NCBI GenBank assembly: GCA_030035585.1
Contig: CM057462.1
Span: 138,224,734 to 138,288,733, forward strand
Source: Dugong dugon
Lineage: Eukaryota; Chordata; Mammalia; Sirenia; Dugongidae
DNA: 64,000 bases
Direction of reading: 5' to 3'
Position numbers and translations under genes: made by a program. The first letter of the stretch is position 1. Each line of letters opens with the position of its first letter. Positions 10,290 through 22,031 of the stretch are shown piece after piece. The notes beneath the pieces are model-generated. The model searched no databases. It saw nothing but the letters and a program-made list of their open reading frames with translations, and was not told the origin of the DNA.

Positions 10290-11667
10290 TTTACGTCTTT
10301 GACTTTATAATAAGTAATGGAATAAGGGAGGGAAGAAAACAAAGATATTTGCTATATATTCCAAAGAAAGGTGATCCAACAGAATGTGGAAATTATCGAA
10401 CAATATCATTAATACTACACACATATAAAATTTTGCTGAAGATTATTCAAATTACATGGACAGGGAACTGCCAGAAGTTCAAGCCCAATTCAGAAGAAGA
10501 TGTGGAACAAGGGATATCATTACTAATGTCAGATGGATCATGGCTGAAAGCAGAGAATACTAGAAAGACGTTTCTCTGTGTTTTATTGACTATGCAAAGA
10601 CATTCAACTATGTGGATCATAACAAATTATGGATAATATTGGGAAGAATGGGAATTCCAGAACACTTAATTGTGCTCATGAGGAACCTATACACAGATCA
10701 AGAGGCAGTCCTTCAAACAGAACAAGGCAAAACAGTGTGGTTTAAGGTCAAGAAATGTATACGTCAGGGTTGTATCCTTTCATCATACTTATTCAATCTG
10801 TATGTTAAGCAAACAATCCGAGAAGCTGGGCTATATGAAGAAGAACGTGGCATCAGGATTGAGGAAGATTCATTAACAACCTGTGATATGCAGATGACAC
10901 AAACTTGCTTGCTGAAAGTGAAGAAGACTTGAATCACTTACTGATGAAGATCAAAGACCACAGCTTTCAATATGGATTACACCTCAACATAAAGAATACA
11001 AAAATCTTCACAACTGGACCAGTAAGCAACATCATGATAAATGGAGAAAAGATTGAAGTTGTGAAGGATTTCATTTTACTTGGATCCACAATCAAGGTCC
11101 AAGGAAGTAGCAGTCAGGAAATCAAACAACATATTGCATTGAACAAATCTACTGCAAAAGACCTCTTTAAAGTGTTAAAAAGCAAAGATGTCAGCTTGAA
11201 GACTAAGGTGCCCCTGACCCATGCCATGGTGTTTTCAGTCACCTCATATGCATGTGAAAGCTGGACAATGAATAAGGAAGACGGAAGAAAAATTGATGCC
11301 TTTGAATTATGGTGTTGGTGAAGAACATTGAATAAACCATGAACTGCCAAAAGAATGAACAAATCTGTCTTGGAAGAAATACAGCCTGAACGCTCATTAG
11401 AAGCAAGGATGGTGAGAGTTTGTCTCACATACTTTGGACATGTTGTCAGGAGAGACCAGTCCCTGGAGAAGGACATCATACTTGGTAAAGTAGAGGGTCA
11501 GCAAGAAAGAGGAAGACCCTGAACAAGATGGATTGACAAGTGGCTGCAATAATGGGCTCAAGCATAACAATGATGTGAGGATAGTTCGGGACCAGGAAGT
11601 GTTTCATTCTGTTGTACACAGGGTCGCTATGAGTTGGAACTGACTCAATGGCACCTAACAACAATGT
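10290..11667 (+). mobile_element. RTE LINE (BovB relative), 5'-truncated and decayed
   Basis: Holds the reverse-transcriptase half of an RTE ORF in several frames. 'PKKGDPTECGNYRTISLI' lies near 10355-10415, 'CIRQGCILSSYLFNLYV' near 10756-10806, and 'ACESWTMNKEDGRKIDAFEL' near 11252-11308. Frame changes lie near 10560-10640 and 10870-10930, and the catalytic YADD reads out of frame ('tgcagatgacacaaact' at about 10889). The 3' end 'gggtcgctatgagttgg … ggcacctaacaacaa' is the RTE tail that the SINEs share. The endonuclease part is missing. Confidence 0.9.
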
Positions 11668-11895
11668 ATATATGTATGTATATACATAAATATATAGAAA
11701 ATATCTTTGTTTTCTTTCCTCTTATTATAATATGTATATATGTATCTATCTATATATTATAGCAAATATCTTTTCTTTCTTCCCTCCCTTATTATATATA
11801 TATGTATATCTGTATGTGTATATATATAGCAAATATCTTTCTTTTCTTCCCTCCCTTACTCATGTGTATGTGTCAATATATACGTACATATAACA
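11668..11895 (+). repeat. AT-rich simple repeat with internal direct repeats
   Basis: Runs of TATATG/TATATA alternate with three copies of 'agcaaatatctt(t)…ttcttccctccctta' (about 11696, 11760, 11828). It lies directly after the RTE tail, as is common for RTE insertions into or expanding from microsatellites. Confidence 0.7.
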
Positions 11896-11929
11896 AAACA
11901 AGGAAGAAATACTAAAAATAATTATGGTC

Positions 11930-13335
11930 CTCGTCTCTGAAAATGGCCAAATGGTTGTAGATGGTATTTAGAACTACCTTCTTCTACCACCCATTCCGTG
12001 TTCCTTTTGCTTTCAATAAGCACCTTGGCTGGTTATGGTTCTTTGCCTGGTGAGTAACCCAAATCTTCGTTCCTGAAGGTTTTGGGCCATTAGTAGTCAT
12101 GTCAGAATTGAGTTGCTGTAGTTTTCCATTGACTTTAATCACAGGGCATGATAGTACTAAGAGACTCCCAAAGGGTTCTCTTGTATTCCAGACTTACTCT
12201 TCTTTAACTCCATTATGTAATATCAATCCAATTTCCACTTGGTAATCAGGATCAGTCACACCAGCCAATATGGTAACTCCCTTCTTTGTCTGTTAATCCA
12301 GAAGCATGAGGAGCCCAAATGGCCGAATGGCATTCTTAACATCCAGTTCAGTGGAATCAGTGTTATGTCTCCTGGTGGGAGCATTCCTCCCTTTGGAATT
12401 AAGACCTCTAGACCTTCAGAGTATAGGGTTTTGGGGACAGGAAGCAAAAATTTTGAGACTGGGTCACTGGGGGTAATAGTGAGTGGTGCACTCCCATTTC
12501 CACCCCTTGATTCCTGGACCCATGAATCCTGGCTATGGGAGAAACAGCATAATATATTAGAAGCAGTTTAGAGCATATAAAGCCTCCTGGAGAACATTAC
12601 CCCAACCCTGAAAGGTATTGTCAACCAGCTGGTGCTGTAATTGTGTCTTTAGAAGGTCATTCCATTGTTCTATCAAGCCAGCTGCTTCAGAATGATGGGG
12701 AACATGGTAAGACCAGTGAATTCCATGAGCATGGGTCAATTGCCATATTTCATTTGCTGTGAAGTGATTCCCTTGACCCAAAGCAATGCTGTGTGGAACC
12801 ATGACAGAGGATAAGGTATTCTGTAAGTCCATGGATGGTAATTTTGGCAGAAGCATTGTGTACAAGGAAGGCAAATTCATATCCAGAGTAAGTGTCTATC
12901 CCAGTAAGAACAAAACGCTGCCATTTCCATGATGGAAGTGGTTCAACGTAATCAACCTGCCACCAGGTTGCTGGCTGATCACTCCTAAAAATGTTGCCAT
13001 ATCAGGGATTTAGTATTTGTCTCTGCTGCTGGCAGACTGTGCACTCAGCAATGGCTGTAGCCAAGTTGGCCTTGGTGAGTAGAAGTCCAAGTTGCTGAGC
13101 CAATCCATAACCTCCATCCCTGGCTACTTTGTTTGTGAGCCCGTTGAGCAATGATAGGAGTGGCTAGTGAAAGAGGCTGACTGATATCCACGGAACACAT
13201 CATCTTATCCACTTGATGGTTTAAATCCTCCTCTGCCAAGATCACCATTTGGTGAGCACTCACATGAGACACAAATATCTTCACTTCTTTGGCCCATTCA
13301 GAGAGGTCTGTCCACATGCCTCTATCCACAGGGGA
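11930..13335 (-). mobile_element. ERVL-type endogenous retrovirus fossil, pol integrase region
   Basis: Reverse-strand pol fragment of ERVL class. The integrase core is recognisable on the minus strand at 12557-12880 (for example 'HAHGIHWSYHVPHHSEAAGL'). An RNase H to integrase linker region at about 13100-13300 includes 'DISQPLSLATPIIAQRAH'. No LTR is attached. It is a broken fossil with many breaks, of the ancient mammal-wide ERVL layer. Confidence 0.85.
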
Positions 13336-13858
13336 AATATTAGTCCAAAGGACTAATGGACCACAACTACCACAGCCTCCACCAGAATGAGTCCAGAACA
13401 ACTAAATGGTGCCTGGCGACCACCATTAACTGCTCTGACTGGGATCACAACAGAGGGTCCTGGACAGAGCAGGAGATAAATGTAGAACAAAGTTCAAACT
13501 CACAAAAAAGACCAGACTTACTGGTCTGACAGAGACTGGAGAAACTCTAAGAGTATGGATCCAAGACAAGTTCACCCTTTAGCCAAAGATTTGACAGGCC
13601 TATGAAACAAATAGTAACACACATAGTTCAACTATGTATACAAGATTAAATGGGCACACTAGCCCTAAAGAAAAGACAAGAAGGCAGGAAGGGACAGGAA
13701 AACTGGACGAATGGAAATGGGCAACCTGTGGTCGAAAAGGGGAGAGTGTTGACACATCACAGCGTTGGTGACGAATGTCACAAAACAATTTGTGCATTAA
13801 TTGTTTAATGAGAAACTAGTTTTCTCTGTAAACTTTCACCTAATGCTCATTAAAAAAA
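13336..13858 (+). mobile_element. 5'-truncated L1 3' end, forward
   Basis: 'ttagtccaaaggactaatgg … gaccagacttactggtctga … gtaaactttcacctaatgctc' followed by an A run at 13850-13861. It is the forward version of the elephant-type L1 3' UTR seen at 35245-35680 and 57771-58724. It abuts the ERVL fossil, so it is probably younger than that element. Confidence 0.7.
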
Positions 13859-13890
13859 AAAAGAGAGAGAAAGAGAGAGAGAGAGAAATG
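13859..13890 (+). repeat. (GA)n simple repeat
   Basis: GA-rich run directly after the L1 poly-A tail. Confidence 0.85.
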
Positions 13891-14319
13891 AAAAAATAAA
13901 TGAGGTTTTCTTTTAGGGCACAAGGGGCAACTTTCAGGTCTTTCATGAAGTGCTTCACCTGTGACTCTTAAGCCCAGAGCCCATCTCTTTCTTTCACCAC
14001 TTTAGGCAGGACCAACTAACCAGTTTTTTTATACTTCTCATTCTGAAAAATTATAGAAAAGTATCAAATATGCAATCACCCAGAGCCTTGTCTTTCACAA
14101 ATATTTGCTCCATTGGTGGTGATATTTTTTGTATTTTTATTACCACCTCAGGCAATGGATTAGCAGTGACCTCTTCACTACTGGAGACAGAGTGGTCAGT
14201 GCCTTTAAGGCCAGCCAGACTAAAAAGCCAATTCAGAAAACTCATTCTCATGATTTTGTTCCTCTAGAACCACTCTCAGTACCAAAGAACTGGAGGTCAG
14301 TGGATAGTGAGTAGGATTC
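13891..14319. other. Unassigned stretch
   Basis: No gene supported; the short frames here lack any family signature. Confidence 0.35.
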
Positions 14320-14512
14320 AGGATCGACAGAAGGCAGACTTTGCCAGATCATTCATATATCTTGAATTCAGGCCACATTCCCAAGGAAACTCCCTTTGCA
14401 ACTGATTGGCTGCTCTCAACAGATCACATTATGGATGGTGATTACATCATATCTGCCGAACCTCTGAGAATCATGGCCTAGCCAAGCTGACACATAACCT
14501 TAAAGGTCACAG
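14320..14512 (-). mobile_element. LTR fragment, reverse
   Basis: 'ccaaggaaactccctttgcaactgattgg … aatcatggcctagccaagctgacacata' matches the end of the reverse LTR at 5790-6380. Only about 190 bp remain. Fossil. Confidence 0.6.
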
Positions 14513-15649
14513 AAGGCAATTTTGAATAATGTCTCTATAGGATTTGTCTCTTCTCTTTCTTTAGTATCATTATTTCCATTTAATATACTTCCAAATGTTT
14601 GAAAGTATTCCCTTTTCTCCATCTTTACTGGTAGCTCAGTCTACCTCATTGCTCCTCAGGCCTACCACCTCTTACTTAATTTGCCTTCTTGTGTCTACTC
14701 CTGACCCACACTAATCCATCTTCCACACACTAAGAGCCTTTTACTTATTGAAAACCTGGGCTTCCCAACATACATTGCACAGTTATCATCAACTATTGTG
14801 AGCATTAATTTACAGTCTAAGAATTAAAATAAAGTTTCCCTGAGTTCCTATAATAGAGGAGTAAAGTCTCTGCTTTGTAATCTAAGCATTTTAAATTCAA
14901 TTTTCTGTGGGTTTCCTTTCAGCTTATTATTCACTGTTCACTACAAATTAAAGAATCAAAAATATAAGTAAAAGAAACATGTTATTCTTCAATAAATTGT
15001 GCTTTATGTCTGTTGTTTTTCTTCTACCAGTTTTTGTATGGCTAATTGTTTTTAAATAGGTAGGATAGCAGGTGCAAAATTTAAAATACAACTAGAAAGG
15101 GGGGAAATGTTTTTCCTCTTTTTCAAATGTGTGGAATCCTTTATATAAATGTACAAATAAAATATCTTTCAGTTTTTAAATATAGAAACTCAGAGAGCAT
15201 TGATTTAAATGCTCCAAAACACAAAACAAAATCTTTAGATTCTTTACATTCAAGGTGATGACCCTATTGTTCTCTTGTGTTATCACTCGCATCTTTCAGT
15301 GCCTCTGTGATAAGACGCAAAGGGCGGAGCTGAATTGCTTGGCAGGGGAAGTCTAACCCATTTTGAGAGTCCAGCAAGACCTTGGAAAACAGTCCATTCA
15401 ATGTGGTCAGGGCAATCTTTAGCTTGGATGACCCAGGGTTCCATGGAGTGGTTACAGAGCTTAGTGTGTCATTTCTATCTTTGGGTTGAAAAGTTTGGTG
15501 GTTTTTACCTTTTGAACAGCTGTTCCATTGAGTGGTTGGTAAATAAATGAGCTATTTGTTCAAAGATCATGCCCTAGACTGTCACGAGTCACAGTTAAAT
15601 CATTCTTTTGGTTGATGTTTAAGATATCCCCCTATGTGATCTCTAAAGA
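14513..15649. other. Unassigned intergenic stretch (1.1 kb)
   Basis: AT-rich; no recognised exon, RNA gene or repeat. The segment near 15300-15550 is less AT-rich, but I see no coding signature. Confidence 0.4.
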
Positions 15650-16057
15650 TTTTTGGAACCACATTAAATCAAAATTCCAAGGGCCCTAATATTTGGCATA
15701 AGCAGGATAAAAACCATATTAACAATACACAAATGCCAGAAGATAAGCTAGATAAATGGGGTCTTCTAAAAATTAAACACTTATACTCAACAAAAGACAT
15801 CGCCAAAAGAGTAAAAAGAGAACCTAAGGACTGGGAAAAAAATTTTGGCTGTGTGGCTGTGACATATCTGACAAAGGTCTAATCTCTGAAATCTATAGGA
15901 AAATCCAGCACCTCTACAACAAAAAGACAAATAATCCAATTAAAAAATGGACAAAGGAGATGAACAGACACTTAACCAAAGAAGACACTCAGGTAGCTAA
16001 CAGACACATGAGGAAACACTCTAGCCAGTAGAGAAATGCAAATCAAAACTACAGTGA
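15650..16057 (+). mobile_element. L1 ORF2 distal fragment (first L1)
   Basis: Carries the well-conserved distal ORF2 text: 'aaatctataggaaaatccag', 'aaaaagacaaataatccaat', and 'gagaaatgcaaatcaaaac' at 16031-16049. It closely resembles 23095-23398 of the second L1. It stops at 'acagtgagag', where the 5' UTR of the second L1 starts. Confidence 0.85.
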
Positions 16058-16624
16058 GAGGGGAGGAGCTACATGGCACTACAGACAGAAGCACCACACC
16101 ATTTCTCCACAGCAAAGACCCCAAAAAATAAGTAAAACAAATGTCAATCCTGGAACTCTAAGCATCAAATGAAGTGATAAAGAACTCAGCCAAGCACTGA
16201 TGGAATAAGAAACTGACAGAGAACAAAGAGTGAGGAGAGATACCAGCGGAAGTCCCCTATCAACTAACGCAGCATGGATTTGTCATCTCGTACACCTATC
16301 AGAGATCGGCAGACAGGAGTATGGGAAAGTAGCTTCACAGAGCTCCCAGCAGGAAACAGAGCACCTGGTAACCAGAGATATAGCTCCTGCCTACTCTTCT
16401 CTCCCCCTACCCCCACTCGACCACTGATGCGTCCCACTGGCCACAGTCTCTTGGCCGTGAGATACGTGCTCCAGCTCTGTGTCAGTTGGATTTCCTCATC
16501 CACACTGGCTAGCTCTCTCAGTGTCATTTCTTTGTTGCTGGTGTTGCTTTTCTCTGCTTCTTTTGTTTTTTTCCCTGCCTCTCACCTCCTCCCTCACCTT
16601 TCTCCTGAACACCTGCCTCCACAT

Positions 16625-17043
16625 TGTGGGGATATATGCCATTTAAACACGGCTGCACTATTGACAACTGCAGCCCCCACAGGCCTCTATGCTGCACAGC
16701 ATGTTGAGACTTGTCCCCAACATGTTGAGACTTGTCCCCAACATGTTGAGACTTGTCACGACTTGTTTTCCCAAACCTATTGTCCTTTTACTGATTGGCT
16801 TGTTTACCTGAATTCCTTCTCCCTTGCCCGCACCCAAAGCCCATTGTTCTGTTATTTGCTTCACTGCTTGCTGTATTGACTATAAATAAACTCCTGGGAC
16901 TGAAGCTGGGGTCAACTCCTCAGAGTGACCCTCCTGGCCCCACTTCTCTGTAAGAGTTGTGTTTGGTTACTCTCTCCGCCGTCCCAACGTTCGACGCCAC
17001 TGCAACAGATGGTGCCCCGTGTGAGAAGCTGTGACACCACGTG
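16625..17043 (+). mobile_element. LTR plus start of retroviral leader (ERV1/ERV-like)
   Basis: It begins TG at about 16625 and ends CA at 17007. It contains three 21-bp direct repeats, a TATA-like 'tgactataaataaactcc' near 16877 and an AATAAA. Two bases after the CA comes 'tggtgccccgtgtgag' (17010-17025), which looks like a primer-binding site, with about 20 bp more of leader. No gag, pol or env is present. It lies in the 5' UTR of the younger L1, so it is one of the younger insertions here. Fossil. Confidence 0.7.
16700..16762 (+). repeat. Three 21-bp direct repeats in LTR U3
   Basis: Unit 'catgttgagacttgtcccca' plus one base at 16700, 16721 and 16742; the third is slightly altered. Such repeats in U3 are usually enhancer duplications. 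Confidence 0.9.
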
Positions 17044-17941
17044 ACATATTTACTTTTTCTTGAAAGTCTGTGAAGTGCTGCTCAGTTGGAGATCTGCTTC
17101 CCCGTCAGCACTGCCACACTGGTGGGATCCCCAGGGTGTTCTTGTTTGTCTGTTTTTCATTTGTTTTGTTTTGTTTTGTTCTGTTCGCTTTCATTTGTTT
17201 GTTTTCTTTTTCTTTTCACAGCTTGGGAGCCTCTTCTAGCTGGGCTGTACTGCATGGCTTGGGAGTCACTTCTCCGGTCTGCGTAGCTGTGTAGGTGGGA
17301 TTCTTGGGGGCATTTCTTTCATCTTTTTTCCTTTTTGTTTTTCTTCATTTCTCAGTTTCTCGTCTGTCTATACTTACGTTCTTTTTCTGTCTCCTGAATA
17401 CTTGGTGCTATGTAATATCTCTGCCCCTTCTAATCAGGCTGTACAGTGCAGCGAGGGAGACACTTCCCTAGTCTGCACAACCAGACTGGTAGGACCCCTG
17501 GGGACATTTCTTTTTTCTTAATTTTTATTTATTATTATTTTCTCTTCTTCATTTTTCCTCTTTGTTTTTCTCCATTTCTCAGCTTCTCGTCTCTGCACTC
17601 CAATGGCAAGCTCCCTTAGCACTCTTTTTTGTTTGTTTGTTTGCTTTTGTCCCCTGTTTCTCTCTCCTTTCTATCTTCTTTCCAATACCATTTTTGCTCC
17701 ACACATCACAACCTCCTTCCCTCCTTCTTGCCTACCTGTACCTTGTACTTAACATCACACCTCTGAGCAGCACAGGCACAGCCTACAGGAACCTGCTCTG
17801 CACTGACTCCCGGCCTGCCCTGCTGGCCCTAGTACATGCCACAAACAACCCTTCCTAGCTCATTCTCTTCAGCTGGACCTGACCTACTGCACCATAGCTG
17901 AGCGACTGACCCTGCCCATTTGACAAAGAGGTGAAAAGTAT

Positions 17942-19211
17942 CATGCCCACAGACGAGCAAACAACAAAGAATGCATAGCCTGCCTGCTCCGACAAAACAA
18001 AATAAAACAAAAAAGCAGGATGAAACAAACAAATCTACAATCAATAAATGAAGAAAATAATTACTGACTGCCTGAAGACAACAGACAATATCAAAACATA
18101 CAAAAAACAGGACAGGATAGTTCTAGTAGGCATCCAAAGTAAAACACCAGGTGACTTTCCAGTAGAAGAAAAGGCACTAGAACTACCTGATAGGAAATTC
18201 AATGAGTCATCCAAGAGTTGAAGCAAAAAGCAGAGAAAAATGAGGAAAAAATAGACAAATACACGGAAAAGGCAGACAAATTCATGGAAACTAAAGACAA
18301 AATAATGGAAGAATTCAGGAAAATAAAACAGGAACAAAATGCCAAAATAAATTCACAACTAGAAATCATAAAAAATTAACAGAAATCAAAAAGATAAACA
18401 ACAAGATTTCAGAAATGGACAGTGTCATAGAAGGGTTGAGGAGCAGGTTTGAAACAATGGAAGACAGGGTCAGTGAAATTGAAGACAAATTCTTGGATGC
18501 AACTCCTTTTGAGGAAAAATCAGATAAAAGAACAAAGAAAAATGAAGAAACCCTGAGAATTATGTGGGATACAATCAAAAGCAAAAAATTCGTGAGTGAT
18601 CAGAGTTTCAGAACAGGAGGAGAAAACAGAAAACACAGAAAGGATCACTGACGAATTGCCGACAAAAAACTTCCCTTATATCATGAAAGATGAAAAACCA
18701 TTCAAGAAGCTTAGTGAACCCCATATAGGATAGACCCCAAAAGAAAATCACCAAGGCATATCATAATCACACTACTAAAACCAAAGACAAAGAAAGAATC
18801 CTGAGAGGAGCTCAAGAAAAACAAAAAGTCATATACAGAGGAGAAACAATAAGAATAAGCTTGGATTATTTGGCAGAAACTATGCAGACAAGAAGGCAAT
18901 GGGATGACATATAGAAAACCTTGACAGAAAAAAATTGCCAACCAAGAATAATGAATCCTGAAAAACTCTTGATCAGATATGATGGTGAAATTAGGACTTT
19001 TCCAGATAAACAGAAATTAAGGGAATTTGTAAAAACCAAGCTAAACTTACAAGAATTATTAAAGAGATTTCTTCGATTTGAGAATAAACAACGTCAGAAT
19101 CTAGGACACAAGATCACACCAGCCAGATACCAACCTAGGAAATTAACTCTCAAGGACTATCCAAACCCAAAAGAATTACAACAGGCACCAGAGAGGTCAA
19201 TCTATAAATGA
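17942..19211 (+). pseudogene. L1 ORF1 remnant
   Basis: Encodes pieces of the L1 RNA-binding chaperone. 'MDSVIEGLRSRFETMEDRVS' and 'EIEDKFLD' (18415-18490) belong to the coiled coil, and the RRM/CTD part ends '…NPEKLLIRYDGEIRTFPD' to 'QQAPERSIYK' with a stop at 19209-19211. Between them the frame is lost several times (for example around 18650-18920), so no full-length protein can be made. The start is uncertain; the first ATG in a plausible position is 17942, but its frame closes quickly. Confidence 0.75.
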
Positions 19212-21448
19212 CAACAACATCAGAACAATAAAAGAGAGAATAAACGGTGTAGGTATAGAACTATCTAATGGAGAGGAAGGCGAGGCGATACAAAGTAATA
19301 ATAGACTAGGAAAATAAGGGTAAATTTCAAGGTAACTACAAAGAAAGTTAACAAACCTACTCATCAAAATAAAGAAGAAAAACACAAAATCTCAGTAAAC
19401 ACAAAATCTACAAAAACAAAAGAAATGAAAAAAATAAAAAACCCACAAATGAAAAGAATTCAGCACAGGAGAGTAAGAGGAATAAAGAAAACGTCAGCAC
19501 CACAAAAAAATAAATAAATAAATAAAAATAAACACTACAAAATGACAGCAATAAACTCAAACCTGTCAATAATTTCACTGAATGTTAATGGCCTAAGGCA
19601 CCCATAAAGAGATAGAGAGTGACAGAATGGATAATAAAACAGGATCCATCAATATGCTGTCTACAAGAGACACATCTTAGAAACAAAGATGAAAATTTAT
19701 TAAAAATCAAAGGATGGAAGAAAATATATCAGACAAACACATACCAAAAAAGAGCAGGCGTGGCAATACTGATCTCAGATAAAATAGACTTTAAAATAAA
19801 ATCCACCATAAAAGACAAAGAAGGGCACTATATAATGATCAAAGGGACGATCCATCATGAAGACATAACCATAATAAACATCTAAGCACCCAATGACAGG
19901 GCTCCAAAATGCATAAAACAAACTCTAACAGCACTGAAAAGAGAAATGGACAGTTCTACAATAATAGTACGAGACCTCAACACACCACTCTCGGTAAAGG
20001 ACGGAACATCTAAAGAAACTCAACAAATATACAGAAGACCTGAAGAGCACCATCAGCCAACTTGACCTCATATACATATATGGAACACTCCACCCAACCG
20101 CTGCAAAGTACACATTCTTTTCCAGTGCACATACAACTTTCTCCAGAATAGACCATATCTTAGGCCACAGAGCAACCTTTAACAACATCCAAAACACTGA
20201 GATAATACAAAGTATCTTCTCTGACCACAACACCATCAAAGTAGAAATTAACAGGAAGAGCAAAGAAAAAAAAATTACATGGAAACTGAATAACACCCTA
20301 CTTAAAAACCACTGGGTAATAGAAGAAATCAGGGATAGAATAAAAAAATTCCTAGACTCAAACAAGAATGAAAACACAACATACCAACACCTCTGGGACA
20401 CAGCAAAGGCAGTCCTCAAAGGTCAATTTATAGCAATAGATGCACACATCGAAACAGAAGAAAGGGACAAAATCAAAATATTAGCTGCACAACTTGAACA
20501 AATAGAAAGAGAACAGCAATAAAAAAAAAAAAAAACCCCACTGCCACCAGAAGAAAGGAAATAATAAAGATCAGAGCAGGAAAAAAAATGAAATAGAGAA
20601 TAGAAAAACAATAGAAAGAATCAACAAAACCAAAAGTTGGTTCTTTGAAAGGATCAACAAAATTGACAATCCACTAACCAAACTGACAAAAACAGGAGAG
20701 GACACAAATAACCCAGATAAGAAATGAAATGGAGGATGTTACAACTGAAATAAAAAGGATCATGACAGAGTATTATGAAAAACTGTACTCCAACAAATTT
20801 GAAAACCTAGATGAAATAGACAAATTTCTAGGAACTCACTAACTAACACAAAATGATGTTGAAAACCTGAACAACCCATAACAAGAGAAGAGATGGAAAA
20901 GGTAATAAAAAAACACCCAACAAAAAAAAGCCATGGCACAGATGGTTTCACTGGAGAATTCTACCAAACATTCAGAGAAGAGCTTACACCAGTACTACTC
21001 AAAGTATTTCAGAACATAGAAAAGGAAGCAATACTTCCAAATTCATTCTATGAAGCCAGCATAACTCTGATAACAAAACCAGGCAAAGATGCCACAAAAA
21101 GAGAAAATTACAGACAAATATCTCTGAAGAATATAGATGCAAAAATTCTCAACAAAATTCTAGCCAACAGAATTGTGTCATATCAAAAAAATAATACACC
21201 ATGACCAAGTAGGATTCAGACCAAGTATGCAAGGATGGTTCAACATTAGAAAATCAATCAACATAATAAACCACATAAATAAAAGGAAAGAAAAGAATCA
21301 CATGGTCATCTCAACTGATGCAGAAAAGGCATTCGACAAAGTCCAGCTCCCATTCCTGATAAAAACTCTTAATAAAACAGGTATAGAAGGGAAGTTTCTC
21401 AACATAATAAAGGGCATCTATGTAAAACCCAGAGCCAACATTATTCTT

Positions 21449-22031
21449 TTTTTTTTTTGGCAAGCCAGAAAGATAACTTTAATTGCTGTGAAGTTTCACA
21501 CTCATTGCCAGAAGAATAAAGTTTTCCAGCTGATAGAAAAACAGATTCTTCCATTTAAATAATAACCTTTCTCTACCACTGGAAGCTACTCAAAGTTTCA
21601 TGTCTAGGTAGGAAGGGTAGGCAGTATTTCCTTGGGAGAACATGCTTCCCCAAGGGGCTGATGATGGATCTTTGGAAAGGTGTTTTAGAAAGTTTCTTTT
21701 ATTTCAAGTTTAAAAATGGTCCTTAATGATTTCCAAAATAAATAAAAACCCACACGACTTTTTTTTAAAAAATGTGATTGCATATTAAAGTGCTGTACAG
21801 TCTGGGTGCACCATGGAAGCAGCAGTCAGGAAATCAAACGACCTAGTGCATTGGGCAAATTTGCCACAAAAGACCTCCTCAAAGTGCCAAAAAGCAAAGA
21901 TGTCACCCCAAGGACCAAGGTGCACTTGACCTAAGTCATGGTGCCCTCAATTGCCTCACATGCATGTTAAACATGGACAATGGATAAGGAAAACCAAAGA
22001 AGAATCAATGCCCCCAAACCATGATGTTTAA
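21449..22031 (-). pseudogene. Processed-transcript retrocopy inside L1 ORF2
   Basis: The insertion is flanked by ccaacattattctt (21435-21448) and ccaacatcattctt (22032-22045), a 14-bp TSD with one mismatch. On the left a 12-T run (21447-21458) marks a poly-A tail on the minus strand, preceded on that strand by 'gcaattaaagttatctttc' with an ATTAAA signal. Read on the minus strand, the insert is an antisense RTE piece (22025-21811) followed by ~350 bp of non-repeat, 3'-UTR-like sequence. I infer an L1-mobilised copy of a host mRNA 3' UTR that contained an RTE fragment. I cannot name the source gene. Confidence 0.7.
21811..22025 (+). mobile_element. RTE fragment within the retrocopy
   Basis: 'accatggaagcagcagtcaggaaatcaaacgac … catgcatgttaaacatggacaatggataagg' matches the RTE text at 11105-11290 (sense on the plus strand). 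It lies inside the TSD-bounded insertion, so it arrived as part of that transcript. Confidence 0.8.

Larger units (their letters stand above)
16058..17940 (+). promoter_or_regulatory. L1 5' UTR with monomer-like repeats
   Basis: The first ~230 bp ('gctacatggcactacagacagaagcac…') match 35978-36290 closely. Further in, a module recurs: 'ggagatctgcttcc' (17088), 'gggagtcacttctcc' (17261), 'gggagacacttccc' (17455), each followed by 'tgggat…gg' and a T-rich stretch. The spacings are 173 and 194 bp. In other mammals such monomers carry the L1 promoter; that role here is inferred. Confidence 0.65.

Noticed and set aside
16274-16879. 201-codon frame
   Set aside because: It runs across the boundary of an L1 5' UTR and an inserted LTR; no conserved domain.
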